From Candidatus Dadabacteria bacterium (GTDB lineage Bacteria; Desulfobacterota_D; UBA1144; Nemesobacterales; UBA2774): a DNA stretch of 5,270 bases. The DNA is taken from positions 1 to 5,270 of the forward strand of contig JAGVLR010000151.1 in assembly GCA_020054175.1 (NCBI GenBank), written 5' to 3'. How positions within the stretch are numbered: position 1 is the first letter of the stretch; every line of letters starts with the position of its first letter. The notes under the pieces were generated by a model that had not been told where the DNA came from, made no database searches, and saw nothing but the letters and a program-made list of their open reading frames with translations. The translations under genes were made by a program, and so were the position numbers. Shown here piece after piece: positions 1 through 5,046 of the stretch.

Positions 1-201
1 GCCGCCGATCGGAGGTATTATCCTCCTGGCATATCTCAAGACAGGCTCCGTGGCCATGTAAAGGAAATTGACTATGGGGTTATAGGGATTCGGGCTGACC
101 CAGGAAATTATCGCGCGAGCGACTATTATCCACATGTAGACATTGAGCAGCAGATCCAGAACAGTCGCTAATGCCGAAACGAGATTACCCAAAATGCTCA
201 A
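1..201 (-). CDS. yggT: YggT family membrane protein (partial, C-terminus outside window)
   Basis: YggT is a small integral membrane protein of the inner membrane. Its exact role is unknown; members have been linked to osmotic tolerance, cell-envelope or division functions and plastid thylakoid organisation. The visible 67 residues begin with a long hydrophobic helix (about residues 4-34). The family core follows: an ARAIISW motif (residues 28-34), then SPNPYNPIVNFLYMATEPVL (35-54) and a basic stretch leading to IIPPIGG (61-67), where the window ends. One-repeat family members are about 90-100 residues and two-repeat ones about 190, so at least a quarter of the protein is missing here. I chose the TTG start because an AAGGAGG site lies 8 bases upstream and no ATG fits. 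The start directly abuts the proC stop codon, so translation is probably coupled to proC. Family assignment is strong; biochemical function is not established. Confidence 0.88.
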   Translation of the reverse strand, partial: MSILGNLVSALATVLDLLLNVYMWIIVARAIISWVSPNPYNPIVNFLYMATEPVLRYARRIIPPIGG

Positions 202-1017
202 TTATTTATCCTCCTTGGAAAGCTGCTTCGAACGGTTGGCTGCCGCCTCGACAGCAGATATGACGTTCGCCCGGAAGCCGCCGGCTTCGAGCTTGTGTAT
301 GCCCTCTATCGTCGTGCCGCCGGGAGAGGATACCTTATCCTTGAGCACTGCAGGGTGAGACATTTCGTCTATTATCATCTTCGCCGTGCCGTAGACCGTT
401 TGCGCGGCGAGCGCGAGCGCGACCTGGCGCGAGAGGCCCATTTTAACGCCGCCGTCGGACAGAGCCTCTATGAACATGGAGACGAACGCGGGGCCGCTGC
501 CGCTGAGTCCCGTAACTGCATCGAGGAGCTTTTCATCCTCTACTATATCTGCCGTGCCTACGGACTCGAAGATCTTCTTCACCTGCTCTTTTTCTTCCGG
601 GCTTAATCCGGGCGCGCAGTAGAGCACCGACGCCCCCGCCTGAACGAGCGCCGGGGTGTTCGGCATGACGCGGACTATTTTGGCTTTTTTCTTAAGCACG
701 CCTGCCATCGAGGCCGTGGTTATGCCAGCCGCTATGGATACGAGAATTTTTTTAGCAGTAATCTGAGGCTTTATTTCGAGGAGCGCTTTTTTGATGGTGT
801 TGGGTTTTACGGAGAGGATTATGACGTCCGACCTGGATGCGGCTTCTTTATTGTCAGCCGTGGTTACGACGCCGTACGTGGACTTGAGATAGGAGCGCCG
901 CTTCTCGACCGGCTCGCTAACAGTTATATCGCCCTTTTTGACAGCTCCCGAGGCAATCAACCCTTTTATAAGGGCCTCTGCCATGTTTCCGCCGCCGACG
1001 AATCCTGTTTTACCCAT
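202..1017 (-). CDS. proC: Pyrroline-5-carboxylate reductase
   Basis: Cytosolic enzyme that reduces 1-pyrroline-5-carboxylate to L-proline with NAD(P)H, the last step of proline synthesis. The 271-residue product matches the usual length (E. coli ProC 269). Its N-terminal Rossmann fold shows the dinucleotide-binding motif GFVGGGNM (residues 5-12). It continues with SVKP (69-72) and MPNTPA (118-123). The C-terminal helical dimerisation and active-site domain carries GLSGSGPAF (170-178) and the family signature around VSSPGGTTIEGI (229-240), followed by GGFR and AAANRS. An ATG two codons upstream (1023) is also in frame. I prefer 1017 because AGAGGA lies 6 bases before it but directly abuts the upstream ATG. 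proC follows yggS with 24 bases between them and is followed immediately by yggT, as in the conserved yggS-proC-yggT cluster. All key motifs are present, so the gene should be functional. Confidence 0.97.
   Translation of the reverse strand: MGKTGFVGGGNMAEALIKGLIASGAVKKGDITVSEPVEKRRSYLKSTYGVVTTADNKEAASRSDVIILSVKPNTIKKALLEIKPQITAKKILVSIAAGITTASMAGVLKKKAKIVRVMPNTPALVQAGASVLYCAPGLSPEEKEQVKKIFESVGTADIVEDEKLLDAVTGLSGSGPAFVSMFIEALSDGGVKMGLSRQVALALAAQTVYGTAKMIIDEMSHPAVLKDKVSSPGGTTIEGIHKLEAGGFRANVISAVEAAANRSKQLSKEDK
210..216 (-). promoter_or_regulatory. Ribosome binding site of yggT, inside the proC 3' end
   Basis: On the minus strand AAGGAGG lies 8 bases before the TTG at 201. It sits within the last codons of proC, whose TAA stop (204-202) touches the TTG. 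This near-perfect Shine-Dalgarno sequence is what decides the non-ATG start and indicates translational coupling. Confidence 0.8.
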
Positions 1018-1023
1018 TTTCAT

Positions 1024-1029
1024 TCCTCT
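1024..1029 (-). promoter_or_regulatory. Ribosome binding site deciding the proC start
   Basis: AGAGGA on the minus strand ends directly before an in-frame ATG (1023-1021) and 6 bases before a second in-frame ATG (1017-1015). Only the second has normal spacing, so the annotated start is placed at 1017. Confidence 0.55.
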
Positions 1030-1041
1030 GCCGTCTGAATA

Positions 1042-1728
1042 TTATGCCCTGTTTCCGAATATTGCGGAGCCTATTCTTACAATTGTTGCGCCCTCTTCTA
1101 TTGCGACTTCGAAATCACCGCTCATTCCCATGGAGAGCTCTTTTAAATCCGGATATTTCGCCGAGAGCCTGTCTCTCAAATCCCTGAGCGCAGCGAAATA
1201 AGGCCTCGCGTCTTCGGGGTCGTCGAAATAGGGCGGCATGGTCATGAGTCCGCTCACCTCGACGCCCTGCAATTCGGCAAGCTTAAGCAGAAAATCATCG
1301 AGGGCATCGGGCTCGATTCCGCCCTTGCTCTCCCCCCCGGTGTTTACCTCGACGAGAACCGGCATCTTCACCCCGGCCGCGCGCGCCTTGCGGTCTATCT
1401 CCCCGGCTGCCGATACGGTATCGAGCGAGTGAATGAGCGCGACGCTTCCGACAAGATACTTAACCTTGTTCCTCTGGAGTCGGCCTATGAAATGCCATTC
1501 GACGTTTTCGCTGACGGCCCGGTTAATTATTTCCTGCTTGAGCCTTAGCTCCTGCGCGTAATTTTCGCCGAATACGCAAAGCCCGTATTGGGCCGCGCGT
1601 GCTATAACGTCGGGCTCCACCTGCTTCGTCACGGCCACCAGCTTTACGTCTTCGGCCCGTCTTCCGGACCTTGCCGCCGCACTCCCTATGCGTGCCCTGA
1701 TTTCATCTATACGGCTCTCAAGATTCAT
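1042..1728 (-). CDS. yggS: YggS/PLPBP family pyridoxal-5'-phosphate homeostasis protein
   Basis: A single-domain PLP-binding protein with an alanine-racemase-like TIM barrel and no known catalysis. The family keeps free PLP and related amino/keto acid pools in balance in the cytosol. The 228-residue product is of typical length. Visible motifs are VAVTKQ (31-36) with K35 as the expected PLP Schiff-base lysine, FGENYAQE (53-60), HFIGRLQRNK (79-88), VEVNTGGESKGG (127-138), SGLMTMPP (159-166), SMGMSGDFEVAI (199-210) and RIGSAIFG (218-225), which binds the phosphate. Three in-frame starts exist: TTG at 1737, GTG at 1731 and ATG at 1728. The ATG gives an N-terminus that aligns without gaps to the usual family start, so I chose it, although no strong Shine-Dalgarno site is seen for any of the three. 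The gene overlaps the end of maf by 11 bases, which suggests translational coupling. It lies just upstream of proC, a common arrangement. Confidence 0.95.
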   Translation of the reverse strand: MNLESRIDEIRARIGSAAARSGRRAEDVKLVAVTKQVEPDVIARAAQYGLCVFGENYAQELRLKQEIINRAVSENVEWHFIGRLQRNKVKYLVGSVALIHSLDTVSAAGEIDRKARAAGVKMPVLVEVNTGGESKGGIEPDALDDFLLKLAELQGVEVSGLMTMPPYFDDPEDARPYFAALRDLRDRLSAKYPDLKELSMGMSGDFEVAIEEGATIVRIGSAIFGNRA

Positions 1729-2317
1729 CACTGCCAAAAAGCCGGACTGCTCCGAGTTTCGTGAGGGCCCTCAAGACCTCGGGCACCGGCAGACCGACGA
1801 CATTCGTGTATGACCCCGTAATGCCCTCTACCATGAATGCCCCGATGCCCTGGATACCATACGCCCCGGCCTTATCCATCGGCTCTCCGGTCTTAATGTA
1901 ACCTTCTATATCCGAGGCCGCAAGCTCGCCGACACGCACCGCCGTGCGTACAATTTCAGCGTGGAGAAGCTCCTCACGGGGCCTTAGGATCGAAAACGCG
2001 GTGAGAACATGATGCTCCCTCCCGGAGAGGAGGCCGAGCATGCGGGTTGCGTCGAGCTCGTCCATGGGCTTTCCGAGCACTATGTCGTCCACGACGACGA
2101 TTGTATCCGCACCTATTACGACGCTGCCGCTATCGAGCCCGCGAGAAACGGACGCCGCCTTCTCGAAGGCGACCCGCGAGGCGAATTCCCCGGGGGATTC
2201 GTCATAGAGCATGGCCTCGTCGGCCGAGGGGTTTATCACCTCGATAGTTAGACCGACGGATTCGAGGAGCTCCTTTCTTCTCGGAGAAGAGGAGGCGAGG
2301 ATGAGTCTCTGCGTCAT
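1718..2317 (-). CDS. maf: Maf family nucleoside triphosphate pyrophosphatase (YhdE-like, dTTP/UTP type)
   Basis: Cytosolic pyrophosphatase that hydrolyses non-canonical and some canonical nucleoside triphosphates to monophosphate and pyrophosphate. Maf proteins have also been tied to septum inhibition and cell-division arrest. The 199 residues are the normal length. Motifs in order: SSSPRR (9-14) at the substrate-binding N-terminus; IGADTIVV (68-75) with D71 as the likely catalytic base; LGKP (81-84) with K83; LSG near 97-99 and the VLTAF segment (104-108); EPMDKAGAYGIQG (145-157) with Q156; and GSYTNVVGLP (168-177). The KAGAYGIQG form and the GADTIV motif fit the YhdE branch (dTTP, UTP) rather than YceF (7-methyl-GTP); this subtype call rests on recalled family motifs. 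No strong Shine-Dalgarno sequence precedes the ATG, but an in-frame TAG closes the frame a few codons upstream. Its 3' end overlaps yggS. Confidence 0.95.
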   Translation of the reverse strand: MTQRLILASSSPRRKELLESVGLTIEVINPSADEAMLYDESPGEFASRVAFEKAASVSRGLDSGSVVIGADTIVVVDDIVLGKPMDELDATRMLGLLSGREHHVLTAFSILRPREELLHAEIVRTAVRVGELAASDIEGYIKTGEPMDKAGAYGIQGIGAFMVEGITGSYTNVVGLPVPEVLRALTKLGAVRLFGSDES

Positions 2318-2386
2318 GCGGACGAAGTAAACCAGTCTCGGCTAACGAGCGCAAGGCGATGAAGAAAGCTCGATCCCCTGCCAATG

Positions 2387-2962
2387 CTAGTAGTAGTTGA
2401 GATCGCTGTCTATCCAGTATTTTTCGGCGCCGACGTTCGTCCTCAAGGCGATGCCCTGCTTTGTGAGCTGGTATATGACGATATCGGACTCGAATGGTAT
2501 TTTGCCGCTCGCGCCGCCGCCTTCCGTTCTCGATTTCAGAACCGCGTCGCCCTGAACGCCAAAGTCCCACCCCTTGCTGATAAATTGCCTCATGACGCTG
2601 GGATTGTTGAATATTATCACTTCCCTGAAGTCTGTGACGGCGACGCCGAGCCCGACTCCGCCCTCGGCCATTTTCATGTACGTCTTCTTGCCGGTAGCGT
2701 TATCGACTATGACGCCGTAGCCGCTCCCCGAGCCCAGGACCAGAAGCTGGGTGTTTATGTTGCTGAAAACGCCGTATCCCGCCGCGTTCTTTATCATATC
2801 TTTCGTAAAGGGCTTGGCTGCATAGAGGTCTTCGAGCGTCCTGTCCTTCATCCTGAGGACGAAGTCCCTTTTCTCCTGCGGGTTCCCCCCTTTTGGCCTC
2901 GCGCAGGCGTATAGAAACGCCACGGAAATTATCACCGACAGCACCATTGCACACACTCTCAT
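2387..2962 (-). CDS. SYLF (Ysc84-like) domain lipoprotein
   Basis: The 191-residue product begins with a lipoprotein signal: MR at the start, a hydrophobic core (residues 5-18) and a lipobox-like LYAC ending at C20. It is therefore probably lipidated and exported. Alanine at +2 would favour the outer membrane under the proteobacterial sorting rule, which is an inference. The rest matches the SYLF/Ysc84 domain (formerly DUF500), a lipid-binding fold found from bacteria to yeast: AAGYGVFSNIN (60-70), a glycine-rich strand LGSGSGYGVIV (76-86), the GGVGLGVAVTDFREVIIFNN region (101-120), GWDFGVQGDA (131-140), and a C-terminus with SDIVIYQLTKQG (159-170) and DLNYY (187-191). The bacterial function is unclear; phospholipid or phosphoinositide binding has been shown for some members. 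A GGGGGAAG site lies before the ATG with normal spacing. The gene is first in the minus-strand block, 69 bases upstream of maf, and probably shares its transcript. Confidence 0.9.
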   Translation of the reverse strand: MRVCAMVLSVIISVAFLYACARPKGGNPQEKRDFVLRMKDRTLEDLYAAKPFTKDMIKNAAGYGVFSNINTQLLVLGSGSGYGVIVDNATGKKTYMKMAEGGVGLGVAVTDFREVIIFNNPSVMRQFISKGWDFGVQGDAVLKSRTEGGGASGKIPFESDIVIYQLTKQGIALRTNVGAEKYWIDSDLNYY

Positions 2963-3038
2963 ATCTTCTTCCCCCGTCTGATTTATTTACCCTGTTTACC
3001 GGCGCGCCGGGCCCACAGCCCCCTCGAAACACCGCTCC

Positions 3039-3050
3039 TGAAGCGCTTCA
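3039..3050. repeat. 12-bp perfect palindrome, candidate operator
   Basis: TGAAGCGCTTCA is a perfect 12-bp palindrome. Allowing one mismatched pair it extends to 18 bp (3036-3053). It has no loop, so a DNA-binding site for a dimeric regulator is more likely than an RNA hairpin. It lies about 10-20 bases downstream of the predicted transcription start of the minus-strand block, a classic repressor position, and upstream of the transporter promoter. No regulator gene is visible in the window, so the function is an inference. Confidence 0.35.
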
Positions 3051-3066
3051 CGAAATAATTGAATCT

Positions 3067-3075
3067 ATTATATCA
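3067..3075 (-). promoter_or_regulatory. Candidate extended -10 promoter for the SYLF-maf-yggS-proC-yggT block
   Basis: The minus strand reads TGATATAAT, a perfect -10 hexamer with the TGn extension. The -35 region 17 bases upstream (3095-3090, TCTATT) is poor, which is normal for extended -10 promoters. Transcription would start near 3060 and leave a 5' leader of about 98 bases before the SYLF gene. Confidence 0.5.
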
Positions 3076-3082
3076 CGTCCTC

Positions 3083-3111
3083 TGGCTTTAATAGAGAAAG
3101 ATACTTATAAT
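3083..3111 (+). promoter_or_regulatory. Candidate promoter of the MFS transporter gene
   Basis: A perfect TATAAT -10 hexamer lies at 3106-3111. The -35 at 17-bp spacing (TGGCTT, 3083-3088) matches the consensus weakly, so activator help may be needed. Predicted start of transcription is near 3118, giving a leader of about 40 bases before the GTG at 3157. The element is back-to-back with the minus-strand promoter and their -35 regions are adjacent. Confidence 0.4.
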
Positions 3112-3156
3112 CTCCGAATCCTGAGGAGAACCGGGCGCAGGACTGGCCCCGTCATC

Positions 3157-4509
3157 GTGAATAAAAAAAGCGGGCTTGCTCTGAATACGACGTTAATAGC
3201 CGCGATTGCCGGGCTTATAACGGGTTTCGACACGGGGATCATAGGCGGCGCCCTCGGCTTTATAAGCGAGAGTTTTGCCCTTTCCTCGCTCGGGAAGGGG
3301 ATAGTGGTTTCGATGGTCCTTGCGGGCGGTATAATCGGGGCGCTTATAAACGGCGCTATTTCCGACAGGCTCGGAAGGAAGGCCATGATCATCGGGGCCG
3401 GCATTCTTTACGCCGCAGGAGCCGCCTCATCGGCCCTCTCCCCGAATCCCGAGTTTCTCCAGATATCGAGGTTCGTCCTCGGGCTCGCCATAGGAGCCGC
3501 GTGCGCGTCCGCACCGCTTTACATAGCCGAAATCTCACCCGCCGAGAAAAGGGGGACGCTGGTCGCCCTCTTTCAGCTCGCGATAACCATAGGCATACTC
3601 GCCGGATACTTCCTTGCGAAGGCCCTTTCGGGATCAGGTAACTGGCGGCTCATGCTCGTTAGCGGCGTGCTCCCCGCGGCCGGGCTCGTCGCCGGCATGA
3701 TAACCCTTCCGAACAGCCCTAGGTGGCTTATAAGGATGGGAAGAGTGGAGGAGGCGAAGAAAATACTCGAAGGGGTTTCGGGCGGAGACACCCTTAAGGC
3801 CGGCGCCGAGGTCGAGGAGATAAAGAGGGTTCTGGCAATGGAGCGGAAGACCGGGCTCTCGGAGCTCCTGAGGCCGCCTGTGAGCTACGCCCTCGCGGCG
3901 GCCGCCGGGCTTTTCATCCTCCAGCAGTTTTCGGGGATCAACTCCGTCATGTACTACGCGCCCGTCATATTCCGGGAGGCCGGGCTCGGCTCCGTGGACA
4001 CCGCCCTCCTCGCGACTGTCAGCGTCGGCGTCGTGAATGTGCTCGCGACGTTTATAGCCGTGTGGCTTCTCGACAGGGCGGGGAGGAAGCCTCTTCTCTG
4101 CGCAGGGTTCGGAGGGATGTTTCTCTCGCTCGCGGCTGTGGGGATTTTATTCGCCCTGAACGCGGAGCCCGGAGGCGGGGCGGGCGCGGCTATAGTGCCT
4201 GCCGTTTGGCTTTACGTCGCGTGCTTCGCCTTCTCGCTCGGGCCGATACCCTGGCTAATTATGACCGAGGTCTTTCCGTTAAGCATAAGGGGAAGGGCCG
4301 TGGGGCTGGTTACGATGGCTGGCTGGGGTTCCAACATTATAATTTCGCTCAGCTTCCTGCCGCTGATGGAGACCATTGGAATCGCTTCGACATTCTGGGC
4401 CTACTCGGTAATAAGCTTTGTCGGAATTTTTTTCGTATGGCGCATTGTCCCGGAGACAAGGGGCAGGACACTCGAAGAGATAGAAAGTAGCCTGCTTGCG
4501 AAAAAATAA
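3157..4509 (+). CDS. MFS transporter, sugar porter family
   Basis: Inner-membrane transporter of the sugar porter family (XylE, AraE, GalP, GLUT type), probably a proton-coupled importer of a monosaccharide or polyol. The 450-residue product has 12 predicted membrane helices with a cytoplasmic linker (about residues 190-240). Family signatures are all present: GFDTGIIGGA (23-32) with D25 at the proton-coupling position; DRLGRK (70-75); RFVLGLAIG (105-113) through EISPAEKRG (125-133); PNSPRWL (185-191, usually PESPRWL); QQFSGINSVMYY (256-267); DRAGRK (306-311); GPIPWLIMTEVFP (362-374); and PETRGRTLEEIE (432-443). By analogy to XylE, sugar contacts would be Q140, Q256, Q257, N262, W366 and W390. 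Position 389, a Gln or Asn in XylE and GLUT1, is glycine here. I chose the GTG start because it leaves the usual short N-terminus before helix 1; only a weak CAGGA precedes it at long spacing. The substrate cannot be named. Confidence 0.92.
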   Translation: MNKKSGLALNTTLIAAIAGLITGFDTGIIGGALGFISESFALSSLGKGIVVSMVLAGGIIGALINGAISDRLGRKAMIIGAGILYAAGAASSALSPNPEFLQISRFVLGLAIGAACASAPLYIAEISPAEKRGTLVALFQLAITIGILAGYFLAKALSGSGNWRLMLVSGVLPAAGLVAGMITLPNSPRWLIRMGRVEEAKKILEGVSGGDTLKAGAEVEEIKRVLAMERKTGLSELLRPPVSYALAAAAGLFILQQFSGINSVMYYAPVIFREAGLGSVDTALLATVSVGVVNVLATFIAVWLLDRAGRKPLLCAGFGGMFLSLAAVGILFALNAEPGGGAGAAIVPAVWLYVACFAFSLGPIPWLIMTEVFPLSIRGRAVGLVTMAGWGSNIIISLSFLPLMETIGIASTFWAYSVISFVGIFFVWRIVPETRGRTLEEIESSLLAKK

Positions 4510-4560
4510 ACCACGGAGCTTATGCAAGGATTGCCGGACGGCTTCTAACGGAGCGGTGAA

Positions 4561-4577
4561 AGACGCGCCCGCGTTTC
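4561..4577. terminator. Weak hairpin between convergent genes, possible bidirectional terminator
   Basis: ACGCG (4563-4567) and CGCGT (4570-4574) form a GC-rich stem with a two-base turn, extendable by a G-T and an A-T pair. It overlaps the stop codon of the carboxymuconolactone decarboxylase-family gene and lies 50-odd bases after the transporter stop. T-rich tails are only three bases long on either side, so intrinsic termination is doubtful. Confidence 0.22.
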
Positions 4578-4959
4578 AGGGTTTCGCGTCCATTTCCTGA
4601 AAGACTTCTTTTGCGAGCCTGAGCCCGGTGAGAGCTGCGGGGAACCCGGCATAGACGAGCACCTGTATGAGCACTTCGACTATTTCGTCACGCGTGCATC
4701 CGCAGTTAAGAGCGCCCTTTATGTGCACCTTGAGCTGGTTGGGGGCCGTACCGAGAGTTGCAAGGGACGCGACTGCCGTAATCTCGCGCGACTTCATGTC
4801 TAGGCCGGGGCGGGAGGAGATTTCTCCGAAGACGAATTCCATGAGGTAGCGCACCATGTCGGGCGCTATGTCGTTAAGGCTTTCCGCAGTTCTTGCGGCC
4901 GCGCCGGGCGAGATTTCCTCGAGTTTCTCCAGGCCGCGTTTGTATTTATCGTCGGACAT
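4576..4959 (-). CDS. Carboxymuconolactone decarboxylase family protein (PcaC/YurZ-like)
   Basis: A 127-residue all-helical protein of the CMD/AhpD superfamily. Named members are 4-carboxymuconolactone decarboxylase (PcaC, protocatechuate pathway) and the AhpD peroxidase. The conserved core shows SREITAVASLATLG (57-70), APNQLKVHIKGALNCGCTRDEIVEV (72-96) and YAGFPAALTGLR (103-114). H79 sits at the usual active-site position. Cysteines are C86 and C88 (CGC), not the CxxC pair of AhpD, so a peroxidase of the AhpD type is unlikely. No other protocatechuate pathway gene lies nearby, so a true PcaC role is unproven and the enzyme could act on another substrate. AAGGGGG lies 8 bases before the ATG. 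The gene converges on the MFS transporter, with 66 bases between stop codons, and diverges from the ABM-domain gene, from which it is separated by 87 bases. The family call is confident, the reaction is not. Confidence 0.87.
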   Translation of the reverse strand: MSDDKYKRGLEKLEEISPGAAARTAESLNDIAPDMVRYLMEFVFGEISSRPGLDMKSREITAVASLATLGTAPNQLKVHIKGALNCGCTRDEIVEVLIQVLVYAGFPAALTGLRLAKEVFQEMDAKP

Positions 4960-4981
4960 TTGTCTTTCCCCCTTGTAATGC

Positions 4982-5010
4982 TTGAATAATTCGAACGCAC
5001 TGCCTATACT
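4982..5010 (+). promoter_or_regulatory. Candidate sigma-70 promoter of the ABM-domain gene
   Basis: TTGAAT (4982-4987) is followed by exactly 17 bases and then TATACT (5005-5010), matching the consensus at 4 and 5 of 6 positions. Transcription would start near 5017, about 30 bases before the GTG at 5047. The -10 overlaps the -10 of the opposing promoter. Confidence 0.55.
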
Positions 5011-5034
5011 ACGTTTTTTACGCCGCTTTGTAAA
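5006..5034 (-). promoter_or_regulatory. Candidate sigma-70 promoter of the CMD-family gene
   Basis: On the minus strand TTTACA (5034-5029; 5 of 6 consensus) is followed by 17 bases and TAGTAT (5011-5006; 4 of 6). Transcription would start near 4999 and leave a leader of about 40 bases before the ATG at 4959. A short inverted repeat, TTTAC (5017-5021) and GTAAA (5030-5034), covers its -35 and spacer. Confidence 0.45.
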
Positions 5035-5046
5035 GGGAGATCCCCA

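Noticed and set aside
2202..2570. Minus-strand open frame of 122 codons across the SYLF-maf junction
   Set aside because: It overlaps two well-supported genes in another frame and its product is arginine-rich low-complexity sequence, typical of a GC-rich shadow frame.
2384..2914. Plus-strand open frame of 176 codons
   Set aside because: It lies wholly opposite the SYLF lipoprotein gene, whose product matches a known family and has a signal sequence. The antisense product shows no recognisable domain.
2893..3156. Upstream in-frame extension of the transporter reading frame to an ATG at 2893
   Set aside because: It would add 88 residues with no membrane or known domain character, run antisense through the start of the SYLF gene, and pass both predicted promoters. 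Sugar porters have a short N-terminus, which the GTG at 3157 provides.
4062..4490. Plus-strand open frame of 142 codons inside the transporter
   Set aside because: It is fully nested within the transporter in another frame and its translation has no domain character.
4533..4542. GCCGGACGGC hairpin after the transporter stop
   Set aside because: The stem is only 4 bp with a 2-base turn and there is no T-tract after it, so it is not a credible intrinsic terminator.
4576..4959. AhpD-type alkylhydroperoxidase as the identity of the CMD-family gene
   Set aside because: The diagnostic CxxC active-site pair is absent; the sequence around H79 and the TRDEIVEV segment fits the PcaC/YurZ branch better.
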